The notes: generated from the sequence alone by a model not told the origin. A stretch of 64,000 nt of DNA from JADFQT01 sp965216025 (GCA_965216025.1 CBDCEX010000014.1:62001-126000); one strand, 5' to 3'. Shown: positions 29,607 through 38,872, numbered from the stretch's first letter. Translations and numbers: made by a program.

Positions 29607-29681
29607 CCTCTCCCCTTGCGGGAGAGGACTGAGGTGAGGGGTATCGCCCTCATCCCAACCTTCTCCCATCAAGGGAGAAGG
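29607..29681. repeat. Pair of palindromic GGGAGA-type intergenic hairpins
   Basis: Two hairpins lie between the DUF1800 and DUF1501 genes. The first (29607-29627) has arms CCTCTCCC and GGGAGAGG around a 5-base loop. The second (29659-29681) has arms CCTTCTCCC and GGGAGAAGG around ATCAA. Such paired CTCTCCC/GGGAGAG units recur between genes in many bacterial genomes as REP-like elements. Neither has a T-run, so they are not simple terminators; they may stabilise or punctuate the transcript. Confidence 0.75.
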
Positions 29682-29767
29682 GGCTCAGTAACGTTCTGTC
29701 GAAATACCCAACCCTCTACTCCAACGCGGACAAGACACCAGGCTTTAAAAACACCCTCAGGCAGGAT

Positions 29768-30910
29768 CTAATCCTTCGAGATAAAGTCCATCTTTTCGAA
29801 GCTGCCGTTGACGATAGGCTTGGAGTCCAGGTCCAGCCAATCTTCCAGCAGGGTGGCGTACAGGCCGCGAAAGTCGTTGTTGAATTGCAGGTTACCCTCC
29901 AACAGTTTATCCGCCGCCAGGGAGGGATATTCCCCATACAGTCCGCCCTTCACGGAGTCGCCGATAACGAAAGCGGCCCCTCCCGAACCGTGATCGGTCC
30001 CAGAGCCATTATCGTGTACCCTTCTACCAAACTCGGTAAACACTAGGAGTAGTACATTGTCACTGGCGTTGTGCTCCTTCAAGTCATCGTAGAAGTCGTT
30101 GACGGTCCGAGAAACGTTGATGCACAGTCCGGCGTGGGCCGAATTCTGGGTGGCGTGGGTGTCGAAGCTGTTGTAAGGGGCGGTTGTGTAGAGGACCCTG
30201 GTCCCCAGGTTGGCACAATGCACCTGGGCTATGTTCCTCATGTACTGGGACATGGAGCTATCACCATATTCCACCGTGGATGAGTACTGGGCGGGGGCAG
30301 TTGCGAGAATGTCCGCCCCGTTCAGGGCATCCATGCCGGTCTGGGAAAGGTAATCCACCACCGGGCCGTGCCCCATGGCAGGGGAGTACATGCGGGAGAA
30401 AATGTTCAGCGCTACCGACCGCTCTTCCTCCACCTCTATGCTGGTCAGCACGCCATAAGTCTCCAGGTTGCCCACCGAAGCCACCGGCACCCCCGGCGCG
30501 GCCATTGCCCTGGGGAGGCCGCGACCGAAGTTTACTCCGGTCAGCACATTTTCTTTCTTGGGGTCCAGGTCGCGAATGGCCCGCCCCACCCAGCCTTCGT
30601 CGGCCAGCTTCTCCGGCTCACAGGTGTGCCAGATATCCATCGAGCGGAAATGAGAAAGGTTGGGATTAGGATATCCAACCCCCTGGATGATGGCTATCTT
30701 ACCTTCGTCGTACAACTTCTTGAATTCCGGCATATTGGGGTTAAAGCCCAAGTAGTCATTTATGGGCAGGACTTGATCTTCGGAAATCCTTACATTGGGG
30801 CGATTGTCGTAGTACAGGGGGTTCGTGTAAGGAACCAATGTGTTCATGAAGTCATTACCGCCGGATAGCTGTAGCACCACCAGGACCGAGTCTTTCCTAG
30901 TGCTGGTCAT
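29768..30910 (-). CDS. DUF1501 family protein
   Basis: A 380-residue protein of the DUF1501 group, which is related to the sulfatase/alkaline phosphatase fold. KDSVLVVLQLSGGNDFMNTLVPY at the start, GVGYPNPNLSHFRSMDIWHT and VLLLVFTEFGRRVHDNGSGTDHG toward the C-terminus are the family landmarks. The last carries the Asp/His pair expected at a metal site. Family members often carry a Tat signal; none is present here. It lies between two DUF1800 genes, the usual partners, and probably works with them. Role unknown. GGAGGAAG precedes the ATG at 30910. Confidence 0.9.
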   Translation of the reverse strand: MTSTRKDSVLVVLQLSGGNDFMNTLVPYTNPLYYDNRPNVRISEDQVLPINDYLGFNPNMPEFKKLYDEGKIAIIQGVGYPNPNLSHFRSMDIWHTCEPEKLADEGWVGRAIRDLDPKKENVLTGVNFGRGLPRAMAAPGVPVASVGNLETYGVLTSIEVEEERSVALNIFSRMYSPAMGHGPVVDYLSQTGMDALNGADILATAPAQYSSTVEYGDSSMSQYMRNIAQVHCANLGTRVLYTTAPYNSFDTHATQNSAHAGLCINVSRTVNDFYDDLKEHNASDNVLLLVFTEFGRRVHDNGSGTDHGSGGAAFVIGDSVKGGLYGEYPSLAADKLLEGNLQFNNDFRGLYATLLEDWLDLDSKPIVNGSFEKMDFISKD

Positions 30911-30967
30911 ACTTCCTCCTGTAAATTAGCAATGCCGACTCAGCGGTGGGTCCTTCCGCCGCGTCAT

Positions 30968-32374
30968 CTAGTTGAATTGGTATTCCTGGGTAGAGACGAT
31001 CAGCTGGAGTATTTGCCCCACGGACTGGGCAAACTGTACAGTGCTGGTGCTTAGCGTAGCGGCTGTCTGAGCATGCTCCACCAGCAGAGTGTGGTTTTCC
31101 TCCATCAGTTCATATCCACCCAGCATTTCTAGGCAGCGGTCCAGCAGACGTTCCGCGGATATGGTTTCACCCTCGGACGCGAACCGGTCTATGATGGAAC
31201 GGATACCAGGGGAATCGATGCGTCCCATTTCCCCGGCCGTAAAGTTGATCCTTTCCACCAGGGTCCCGCTGTCGATCCACTCCTTGCCGGTGTGCCATCC
31301 TTCCACCGTCGGAGGATTTAGCAGGTCTTGGCCCATGTAACGGATTTCCAAGGCCGGGTCATAAAAGCGCGGCTTGGGCTGGTTAAAATGCCCGACTAAG
31401 CGCAAGGTGCCACATACCACTTCAGAGGGACTCTTGACCTTGGCGAAGCGGGCATTTTTAAAAGAGTCGGAATTGAACAGCAGCCGCAGCATGGACCGGA
31501 TTTCGTATCCAGACCGGAAGTACTCGTCCTCCAGCGCCTTGATGAACTCGGGGTCCTGGGGGGTAGTAGTTTGCCAGGCCGGCACCTGAGGTTCATCGGC
31601 CACAAAAAAATTGTACAAGTGCCTGGATATAAACCGGGCGGTAGAAGGCTGCTTGGCGATTATCTCGATAATGTCCTGACCATTGAAGTTCCCAGTCTCC
31701 CCAAGGAAGCTTTTTTCGTCGTCTAAATGGTCGAACTGGTTGTAGAAAAACTGGTTTGCGTAGCTGCCATAGGGGTACCGGGGTATTGCATTGGCGATGG
31801 TCCAGCCGGTAAAGGCCTGGGCGCAGGCTTGCACATCCTCCTCGGTGTAGTTGGCATGACCGTCCATGCCCACGCCCATGGAGAAAAGCTCCAAGAGCTC
31901 CCGGCCCCAGTTCTCGTTTACGGCGTCTTTATGGCTCAGCTGATTGTCCAGGTAGTAGAGCATGGCCGGGTCGGTAGCCAGGTCCAACATCAGGTCGGAG
32001 AACCTGCCAAAGCCGTGGGCGCGGAACTTGTTCAACTGAAGCAGAATCTGCCTGGCTCTCATGCACTTGGAGTCCCCGACGCAGAAGATGCTGTGCCAGA
32101 ACAGGCACATCTTCTCTTCCAACTGACGCGGGGAGTTGACCATCCGATAAGTCCATAATCCCTGGTTGGCCATTAGGCCGTTCATATCGCGCCAACCGTG
32201 CATGTACCGATTCATGACGTCCATTTTCAGGTCCGGCTGCGCCTCGGGATAGAGTAGCTCCTCCACCGTGGCCTCATACCCCTTCGCGGCTCGCCGCTCC
32301 AACTCTTCGTACGAGGCGCCGAATCCAGCGCGGCGCATCAGGTGAGCCATCAATAAGATGTCATTGTCTGCCAT
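30968..32374 (-). CDS. DUF1800 family protein (paralog B)
   Basis: A 468-residue DUF1800 protein from ATG 32374, chosen because GGGAGAAAAGG precedes it; the frame is open upstream to 32527. It is a close paralog of 28041-29444: MAHLMRRAGFGASYEELERR, MLYYLDNQLSHKDAVNENWG and the block from FLGETGNFNGQDIIEIIAKQ onward are almost identical. It is transcribed just ahead of DUF1501 (57-base gap), the common operon order. The downstream copy is therefore probably the duplicate. Function unknown. Confidence 0.9.
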   Translation of the reverse strand: MADNDILLMAHLMRRAGFGASYEELERRAAKGYEATVEELLYPEAQPDLKMDVMNRYMHGWRDMNGLMANQGLWTYRMVNSPRQLEEKMCLFWHSIFCVGDSKCMRARQILLQLNKFRAHGFGRFSDLMLDLATDPAMLYYLDNQLSHKDAVNENWGRELLELFSMGVGMDGHANYTEEDVQACAQAFTGWTIANAIPRYPYGSYANQFFYNQFDHLDDEKSFLGETGNFNGQDIIEIIAKQPSTARFISRHLYNFFVADEPQVPAWQTTTPQDPEFIKALEDEYFRSGYEIRSMLRLLFNSDSFKNARFAKVKSPSEVVCGTLRLVGHFNQPKPRFYDPALEIRYMGQDLLNPPTVEGWHTGKEWIDSGTLVERINFTAGEMGRIDSPGIRSIIDRFASEGETISAERLLDRCLEMLGGYELMEENHTLLVEHAQTAATLSTSTVQFAQSVGQILQLIVSTQEYQFN

Positions 32375-32816
32375 GCCTTTTCTCCCTTTAAAAACTCCCT
32401 CAAGGTTGCTCTCGCGTCTAATGGTATAGGTAGAGCCTATCATCGGAATCAGTGGCAACTGAACTAACCGAACCGAAGGGCCAGTCCTCGGGTAACCGTC
32501 CCCAGTCCTGGACCAGTTGGTAATCATGCTTGTCGGTGCTAACTACGTTCATCATCTTAATCTTGATTTTCAAGGCTATTCGGCTAGCAGTATTTTAGAC
32601 GGGTGCTTGTTGTATGTCGAACTTTTCACCCTTCCAGGGCCGCTCACGAGCCCAAGGGCAGCCCTTATCCCTGAGATTCGACACCCGAGCGCGGTTCTAA
32701 AGGAACCCCTCATTGAGCCACCAGTTTAGCATCCCAGACCTACGGAAGGCACCCAGCTAAGACCCTCCGAACAGATAGTAGACAAGTTTCCAGCCCCGAT
32801 CTACTATTCCCACATA
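32375..32816. other. Intergenic region, no gene recognised
   Basis: About 440 bases between divergent genes. No frame with protein-like composition and no repeat with the rest of the window was found. Confidence 0.45.
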
Positions 32817-33609
32817 ATGGCAAGTGAGCGGATACAGAGGCGGATAGACCGTCTATTGGACCAGGCTGAAGAGGCCATGGACCAACTAGACGGGAGAACT
32901 GTTAGAGAGTGTGCAAGAGTTGTTATTGGCCTCGACTCAGAGAATAGCGATGCCCTGGCATTCCTATCTTCTATCTTCGGTAGAGCAAGTTCTACGGGAT
33001 GAGCCCGGCAAGCAAGCGGAACTGCAGCTATTGGCACCTACCCCAATACGGGACCTAAACCAGCCGACCTCCTTCGCCAACGGCCGCTATCAGGTGAAGA
33101 AGCTCCTCGGCGAGGGTGGTAAGAAAAAGGTCTACCTGGCTCAAGACACCTTGCTGGACCGGGAAGTGGCCTTCGCCCTGATTAAGACCGAGGGCTTGGA
33201 CGAGGTCTCCCGCACCCGCATCACCCGAGAAGCCCAGGCCATGGGCCGGCTCGGCTCCCACCCGCACATCGTCACCGTGTTCGATCTTGGTCAAGAGGCG
33301 GACCAGCCCTACATGGTCACCGAGCTAATGGGTGGCGGCGACGTTGAAGGGGTCATCGAGGATGCCACTGACCACCGCCTTCCCTTAGAGCAGGCCATCG
33401 ACATAGCCAAGGAGACCTGCCGGGGGCTGGAGTTCGCTCACTCTCGGGGCATCGTCCACCGGGATTTAAAGCCCGGCAACGTTTGGCTGACTGGTGAAGG
33501 TGTGGCCAAGATAGGCGACTTCGGATTGGCGGTGGCCATCGACCGCTCCCGTCTCACCACCGAAGGGATGATGGTCGGCACACTCACATTGACAACACCC
33601 ACCTACTAA
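32817..33609 (+). pseudogene. Ser/Thr protein kinase (kinase-AAA-TPR type), N-terminal fragment
   Basis: The first frame (32817-33002) gives SERIQRRIDRLLDQAEEAMDQ, the short helical N-terminus of a Chloroflexota kinase family. The kinase domain continues in another frame (from about 32985) with NGRYQVKKLLGEGGKKKVYL (glycine loop), VAFALIKTEG (lysine), HRDLKPGNVWL (catalytic loop) and KIGDFGLAVA (DFG). It decays after MMVGTLT and stops at 33609. In intact homologs the domain continues with an APE-type segment, then AAA and TPR regions; matching AAA and TPR fragments lie at 38883-40870. At least one frameshift and loss of the C-lobe mean the kinase is dead. Confidence 0.85.
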
Positions 33610-33626
33610 GCCTTAGGGAGCCTAAA

Positions 33627-35344
33627 CCCGAATCCACCGATGGACACGGATGGACAGCGTGAGGACAACGGAAGGGGGGTGAGGGAGTACAGGCGCGATA
33701 ATCCGGGCTCGAACTTGGGTAGACGGGAGGTTGGCGGGCGGTCTGCAGGCGCTTTTGGGGGCGCCGATGGCGGCTTACAGTGGCTGTGGCGAGCGAGATG
33801 GCGGGATAGGACACGGCAAGAGGCGCTCGCGGACTGGGCTGGCGCGAGTTTGCGGGGACGTTGGGTTGGCTGGCGGGTCAGTGGCGGACGGGCGCCGTCA
33901 GGCTGGGAGTGGAATGGCTCGCAGTCGGGCCAGGGCGCGGCTGAACTGCTCCTCCCAGGGCCAGCGCTTGGGAAGATGCAGGGTGATCCGGCGTGCCGAG
34001 CGGGTGAGCCGTCCGGCCAGGGCGAAGACCCGCCGCCGGAGGGTCTTGGTGGTCACGATCTGCTCACCCAGGCCGATGCGGGCTGTCCAGCGAGCCAGGT
34101 TGTGGGCCATCACCTGTACCGCCAGCCAGGCGCCGTTGGCGGCGAAGCGGCCCGAGGGGAGATGGTTCAGCCCGACGCCGTACTTGAGGTCGCGTATCGC
34201 ATTCTCGATCTCGGCGTGGCGGCGGTGGTCAGCCTCCAGTTCCAGGGTCTCCCCGTCCCGGTCGGTGATGAAGCCGTGATAGCTGTAGGTGGCGAAGAGA
34301 GCCAGTTGAGAACCGGGCGCCGGCTTCACCCGCCGGACGATGAGCCGTACCGGCGCGGCATCCGGCTCACTCTGGAAGGGGGTGTAGGTGGTTTCGGCCA
34401 CATCGGCGGCGCCGTCCATCCAGTAAGGAATCGGCGTCCAGGCATCTTCGGGTATCGCCTCGATGAGATTGTGCAGGCTTTTGTGCTGGCGGATGGTGAT
34501 GGAGAAGCGGACATCCATCCGGCGGCAGACGGCGACCACGGCGTGGGTATAGAAGCCGCTGTCAGCCCGCATGGTGAGCTGCCCGCTGGCCCCGCCGCAG
34601 CGAACCCGGCTCACCGTCTCACGCAGGAAGTGGGCGGCGCCCCGGGCGGTGATGGCCCGGCCCTCGCGCAGGCGGGCCATCAGCACGTCGCCGGTTCCGG
34701 CGGCGACGGCCAGCAGTGGGTGATAGCCCCGCGCGCCGGTATAGCCGTGATGGCGGGCGCCCTCCTTGGCCAGTCCGTAAGTCTCGCAGATCGTCGAATC
34801 AAGGTCGATGGTGAATGGCGCGTCGCCGGGTCCGGCGCCGGCCTTCCAGGCCCGGGCCAGCAACTCGCGGCTCACCCCGTCCAGCTGGCGGACGTGGCCC
34901 CAGGTGAAGCTGCGCAGGAAGGTGCCCAGGGTGGATGGCGCTTTGACTACGCAGCCGGGAGCGCAGGCCGTCCTGCCGGTGCGCAACGCATCGGCGTCGT
35001 CGATGCAGTCGCCGCCCGCCAGCGCCGAGGCGACCAGGGTCATTATCTTGTCGCCGGTGTTCGCCCGGCCCGGCGCGCCGCCGAGGTCGAGGTGCTTCCC
35101 GAGGAGTTGGGGAAGGCCAAGGCGCAGGGCGAGGGTGGCGGGAAGGATCAGCCCGGCATTGGCCACCAGGCGGTGGTCGTCGAAGGCGATTTGGATGCGG
35201 TCGGGGTGGTTGCGTGGTAGCATCTATTGGGTGCTCCTTGTTTCTGGTCGGTTTTCTGTTTCAAAACCATTATCCCAGATTCAGAGGCGCACCCTTTTGT
35301 TTCTTCAGCAGGCCTCCCACACGCCGTCCATCGGTGGATTCGGG
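33627..35344 (-). mobile_element. IS1380-family element
   Basis: Bounded by inverted repeats cccgaatccaccgatgga (33627 onward) and its complement ending at 35344, identical over about 18-19 bases. It contains one intact transposase on the minus strand. Its right end is within two bases of the left end of the IS630 copy at 35346, and its left end abuts the broken kinase. No convincing target duplication is readable, perhaps because the IS630 arrived next to it or a deletion occurred. Confidence 0.9.
33898..35223 (-). CDS. IS1380-family transposase
   Basis: An intact 441-residue DDE transposase. The acidic residues are visible in FTIDLDSTICETYG, in MRADSGFYTHAVV and in AEIENAIRDLKYGVGLNH (Glu of the ENAIRDLK segment). 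The N-terminal DRIQIAFDDHRLVANAGLIL is typical for the Tnp group found in actinobacterial and Chloroflexota IS1380 elements. The start at 35223 (ATG) lies about 120 bases inside the element end. The long plus-strand ORF over the same bases is antisense and not coding. GC content is higher than that of neighbouring genes, which suggests recent acquisition. It is the most complete transposase in the window together with the one at 58782. Confidence 0.93.
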   Translation of the reverse strand: MLPRNHPDRIQIAFDDHRLVANAGLILPATLALRLGLPQLLGKHLDLGGAPGRANTGDKIMTLVASALAGGDCIDDADALRTGRTACAPGCVVKAPSTLGTFLRSFTWGHVRQLDGVSRELLARAWKAGAGPGDAPFTIDLDSTICETYGLAKEGARHHGYTGARGYHPLLAVAAGTGDVLMARLREGRAITARGAAHFLRETVSRVRCGGASGQLTMRADSGFYTHAVVAVCRRMDVRFSITIRQHKSLHNLIEAIPEDAWTPIPYWMDGAADVAETTYTPFQSEPDAAPVRLIVRRVKPAPGSQLALFATYSYHGFITDRDGETLELEADHRRHAEIENAIRDLKYGVGLNHLPSGRFAANGAWLAVQVMAHNLARWTARIGLGEQIVTTKTLRRRVFALAGRLTRSARRITLHLPKRWPWEEQFSRALARLRAIPLPA

Positions 35345-36229
35345 TTAAACCAAAGCCAAGGTGGGAACTACATTGGGCAGTGATGGCAAAGGCACGGCAG
35401 GTGTAAAGATCAAAGCATCGGCTCGGGCCTGTAACCGGGTTCGGCAGCGACGTTTCACTTCTTCCTTACGGTGAGCTAGCCCGCCGAAGAATTGATTCAT
35501 CTTCTCTTGGACTTTGGCTTTTGTTCCGTGGCATTCGTTGGCCGTGACCTCTTCCCTGGCCCAGTCCCAGACGGCTTCGTCGGCATTGAAGTCTGGGCTG
35601 TAGGCCGGTAAGGCCACCAACCTCAGATGCAAGTCAGGGGTGGTCAAATAGCTGCGAATCGCTGCTCCTCGGTGGGCTGGCCCTTTGTCCCAGATTACTA
35701 CCAGAGGTCCAGGATAGTTTGCTCTTAGCTGCTGTAAAAAGGCGGTGGAGGTCTCGGCATTGCTGTTTCCAGCTATTTCCATGGCTTCCACCTCCCCAGT
35801 CTCCAGACAAACTCCCGAGTAGTAGCAGGCCTTCTCTCCCCACCGGGGACTGGTGGAGTCCACCAGCGCTGCCTCTCCCTTGAGTACCCATTTGCCTCGC
35901 AGGTCGGCATCGGCCCGAAAGTGGGCTTCATCCACGAAGAAGATCTTGGCTCCACTCTCTTGGGCCTCCTCTCGGATTTGGCTGTACTGGAGGACGAAGG
36001 CTTTCCGTTCTTCATCCTTGGCTTTCAGGAGGCGTTTCTTGGGTCGCTTCAGCACGAAGCCCAACCGATGGAGGTAGTTCAAGCAACTGCTCCGACTCAG
36101 CCCCAGGTCAAAGCTCTGCTTGAGAAATTGCCTTACTACTTTCCAGTTCCAGTTGGACAATTCAATCCCCGCCTCCCCAGGCGGATTTTGCACCGCAGAC
36201 TTCAGTTGGTTCTGTTGACCTCGGTTCAA
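35345..36229 (-). CDS. IS630 transposase OrfB (DDE domain)
   Basis: A 294-residue catalytic part: a second helix-turn-helix (SFDLGLSRSSCLNYLHRLGF) followed by the DDE core. The acidic residues are in IFFVDEAHFRAD, VVIWDKGPAHRG and AYSPDFNADEAVWDW. The copy at 1482-2735 has WDNGPAHRG, the usual Asn after the second Asp, so this copy carries an Asn-to-Lys change beside a catalytic residue. The stop codon overlaps the terminal TA of the element. Whether this copy is active depends on that change and on frame fusion with OrfA. Confidence 0.85.
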   Translation of the reverse strand: MNRGQQNQLKSAVQNPPGEAGIELSNWNWKVVRQFLKQSFDLGLSRSSCLNYLHRLGFVLKRPKKRLLKAKDEERKAFVLQYSQIREEAQESGAKIFFVDEAHFRADADLRGKWVLKGEAALVDSTSPRWGEKACYYSGVCLETGEVEAMEIAGNSNAETSTAFLQQLRANYPGPLVVIWDKGPAHRGAAIRSYLTTPDLHLRLVALPAYSPDFNADEAVWDWAREEVTANECHGTKAKVQEKMNQFFGGLAHRKEEVKRRCRTRLQARADALIFTPAVPLPSLPNVVPTLALV

Positions 36230-36578
36230 GACGGGGGGGAACCCCCAGTCTGCTCAAAGACCAAACCTTGGGCCCCGCCTTGGCGAAAGTTGTCCAGCCA
36301 GTTTCCGATGGTATGAGGCTCTCTCTCCAAAGCCTCAGCCACTTGAGTGGCCGACCACCCTTGGGCCAACAACCATAGCCCATGCCATCGCTCTCGCTCC
36401 CGAGGTGTTGGCGCCCGATACATCCTTTCCCGTAAGTCGCCTACATCCAGTTGCCACCGTTCCAGGAGTTGCACTATGTCTGTCATCCCTTCCACCACCG
36501 CCAATCTACTTCTTTTACAGAATATCGCAACTCCTCTTCGGGTTCGCTTTATGTAGGTTTCACCTTAGCTTTGGTTTA
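35346..36578 (-). mobile_element. IS630-family element, copy 3
   Basis: Complete element with TA at both limits and inverted ends TAAACCAAAGCCAAGGTG and CACCTTAGCTTTGGTTTA in the sequence orientation. It carries the best-preserved IS630 transposase of the three copies. It sits between the IS1380 element and a membrane-protein gene, inside a zone that once held a kinase-AAA-TPR gene. Confidence 0.92.
36226..36504 (-). CDS. IS630 transposase OrfA (helix-turn-helix part)
   Basis: A 92-residue ORF encoding the DNA-binding N-terminus of the IS630 transposase; WHGLWLLAQGWSATQVAEAL and EREPHTIGNWLDNFRQGG form the helix-turn-helix. It ends TGGSPPS just after a seven-C run, and OrfB starts at an overlapping TTG (36229). 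The copy at the left window edge has six Cs at this point and reads on in the OrfB frame for a few codons. This suggests either that the active protein is made by frameshifting on the C-run or that one C is extra. In IS630 elements with two ORFs such fusion is known. Confidence 0.8.
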   Translation of the reverse strand: MAVVEGMTDIVQLLERWQLDVGDLRERMYRAPTPRERERWHGLWLLAQGWSATQVAEALEREPHTIGNWLDNFRQGGAQGLVFEQTGGSPPS

Positions 36579-36608
36579 GTTGTTTTGAGGTCTTGGTAAC
36601 GTCAGGCT

Positions 36609-37628
36609 ATGAAACTTCCGGGGATAGCGTCTAGTAAGATCAAATCGCTTAGACAGCAATTTCGCGGGTGGCGACAGCGAAAAAGCTATCAATGGGCAAG
36701 ATCCTGGAGGCATCACCTAAGGCCGCTTGTAGTTGTTTTCCTGCGATGGTGGGTGCTGTGGTTGGGTTTGATGCTGGCTGGGGGGCTGTACGTTGTTGGT
36801 TTCCAGATTGTAGCAAGAGGGGATTTATCGGGGTTCCACAGCAATTTATTGGCTGAAGGAATAGGTGTGCTTCTTGCCCTCGCTGTTGCTTGGGTATTTA
36901 TTGAACGGGATTTCCAGAATCAGGCTCGCAGAGTCTCTGAAACGGTCCGCAGCAGAATTAGTGTCGTCCGTAATTTGGCGGCTACCCAAGTGACAACTAT
37001 CACTACTGCTGCCTTCGATATACCTGCTTTTGACTCCCATTCAGACGGTTTTTGGTATGTGAGAAATAATTACTCAGAGTTGAGGGACCTAGTCAGCTTC
37101 CAGGGTGTCAAGCCAAAATGGTTCCGCGGTGGCAACCGAGACCCAGGACAGGTGGCCCCCTTGTCCCAATCGTTTGGTGATCAAACGCGCTTTATTGACC
37201 AAACAATTCTACTATTTGGATCTGGTCTGCTCGAATATCCAATTTTGCTCCAGGCATTTGAGAGATTCGATGGACTTCGTACTGTCGACCAAAAATGTTG
37301 GGATCGCTTTTGGGAGGTTCACCAGGCTCGCCGCCTGGAACGCCAGGCAAATATAATGAGGCAGCCCGTACCTGAGAAATTGCCAGAGATCCCTTTAGCA
37401 CCGTATGAGTCATTAGCCAATCTCCTGGTTCTAGCAGACGGAGTATTAGACATTATAGTGGCAGTGACCCTGATACTGGATGACTGGGACAGCATGACTG
37501 GAGAGCAGGAGGCAATAGGGCATAGAGTAATTTATAATTGGACGTATAACAGCAATGATTACGACCCATTCGGTTTTGGCAAGGCATGGACCAGTTCCGA
37601 CCAGGGCCTTTTCATTCTATCAAAATAG
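36609..37628 (+). CDS. Membrane protein of unknown function (tail altered by ISAs1)
   Basis: A 339-residue protein not recognised as a known family. A basic N-terminus (about 45 residues) is followed by two membrane helices, WVLWLGLMLAGGLYVVGFQI and LLAEGIGVLLALAVAWVFIE. The remainder is a soluble domain of about 240 residues, rich in aromatic residues. Codon use is less GC-rich than the flanks. The ISAs1 element at 37602 lies inside the last codons: with the target duplication reduced to one copy the original ending would be KAWTSSDGT and stop, but now the frame reads into the element and ends FILSK. The bulk of the protein is intact. Confidence 0.65.
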   Translation: MKLPGIASSKIKSLRQQFRGWRQRKSYQWARSWRHHLRPLVVVFLRWWVLWLGLMLAGGLYVVGFQIVARGDLSGFHSNLLAEGIGVLLALAVAWVFIERDFQNQARRVSETVRSRISVVRNLAATQVTTITTAAFDIPAFDSHSDGFWYVRNNYSELRDLVSFQGVKPKWFRGGNRDPGQVAPLSQSFGDQTRFIDQTILLFGSGLLEYPILLQAFERFDGLRTVDQKCWDRFWEVHQARRLERQANIMRQPVPEKLPEIPLAPYESLANLLVLADGVLDIIVAVTLILDDWDSMTGEQEAIGHRVIYNWTYNSNDYDPFGFGKAWTSSDQGLFILSK

Positions 37629-38872
37629 TATAAAATTATTACCAGTTTAAGCGGGAGGGGAGGATGATGACTTTGAGAGAAACGCTGGATTTGGTGCCTG
37701 ACTTCCGGAGTAGCCAAGGGCGACGCCACTCTTTGGGGGCGATCCTGGCCTTGGCCACCTGTGCCATGCTGTGCGGCGCCCGCAGCTTATACGCCATAGC
37801 TCAATGGGGGCGGGACCAAGGGGGTGCTACGGCGCAGCTTTTGGGGTTCAGCCAGGAGAAGACACCCTGCGTGGCCACCCTCCACCGGGTGTTCAAGGGC
37901 CTGGACGTGGCGGCCTTTGAGGCAGAAGTCGGCAACTGGCTGGCAAATAGCGGGGTAGAGGCGGATGATCCCCTGTCCCTGGACGGGAAAACCTTGCGAG
38001 GGGTCCACGGCCAAGAGATACCCGGGGTCCATCTGGTGTCGGCCTACGCTAGCCGCGCTGGGGCAGTGCTGGCGCAGGTAGCTGCGCCGGGCAAAGGGGA
38101 AGAATTGGCGGCGGTCAAAGAAGTATTGGGCCAGGTACCCCTGAAGGGTCGGGTAGTAGTGGCTGATGCCTTACTGACCCAACGGAAAGTCTGTGAGCAG
38201 ATTGTGGCAGGCGGCGGAGAGTATCTGCTGCCAGTTAAAGAGAATCAGCCCACCTTGCGCCGAGACCTGGAGGTGGCTTTTTCCCCTGCTAGGAACTGAG
38301 AGGGCTGGTGGCCCAACCGTACCTCCCTGGGGCAGCGGAGTGGCGAGCACGCGGGGCCAAGCTGACGGTCTGGGCCGATGCTCCAGTAAAGCGGCGTCAT
38401 GGGCGGCTGGAGCGGCGAGAGTTGTGGGCCTTGGCCGACCCAGAGCTAAATGGCTACGTGGGCAGCGCTGGGACGGTCGGGGAAGCGTGGCCGCATCTGC
38501 AACAGGTGTGTCGGCTAGAGCGCGAGCGGGTCGTGAAGGGCAAGAAACAGGTGGCTGTGAGCTATGCAATTAGCAGTCTCCCAGCCACTGATGCCGATGC
38601 CAGGCGATTGTTGAGCCTTTCCCGTGGGCACTGGGGCATCGAGAACCGCCTCCACTGGGTACGGGATGTGACCTTCGACGAGGACCGCTCTCAGGTGCGC
38701 ACTGGGGCCGCCCCTCAGGTGCTGGCGGGCCTGCGGAACCTGGTCATCAGCTTGGTACGTCGGGCTGGGCATTCCAACGTAGCCGCTGCCCTACGCCGCC
38801 ACAATGCCCATCTCAGCGAAGCTTTCGACATGATGGGCTTTACCTACCAGGCAGGAGAATGAAAAGGCCCTG
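37602..38872 (+). mobile_element. ISAs1-family element with 10-bp target duplication
   Basis: Ends are cagggccttttcattct (37602 onward) and its complement ending at 38872. The 10 bases CAGTTCCGAC occur on both sides (37592-37601 and 38873-38882), a perfect direct target duplication. The element is 1271 bp long and carries one transposase gene, split by a frameshift. It inserted in the 3' end of the membrane-protein gene at 36609. Confidence 0.93.
37664..38862 (+). pseudogene. ISAs1-family transposase, frameshifted
   Basis: The first frame (37664-38299) encodes the N-terminal helper domain (LRETLDLVPDFRSSQGRRHS, LGAILALATCAMLCGARSLY) and the first two acidic residues in LSLDGKTLRG and VVADALLTQ. 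The rest (from about 38290 to 38862) is in another frame: GLVAQPYLPGAAEW, then SRGHWGIENRLHWVRDVTFD, which carries the Glu, and LVRRAGHSNVAAALRRH. Joining requires a one-base indel near TTTCCCCTGCTAGGAAC. Full length would be about 400 residues, normal for the family. Inactive as written. Confidence 0.88.

Noticed and set aside
33640..35220. A 526-codon plus-strand ORF
   Set aside because: It is antisense to the intact IS1380 transposase, with the composition of a GC-rich shadow frame.
33625..35350. IS1380 plus IS630 as a composite transposon
   Set aside because: The elements are of different families and merely adjacent; no shared ends or direct target duplication enclose them both.
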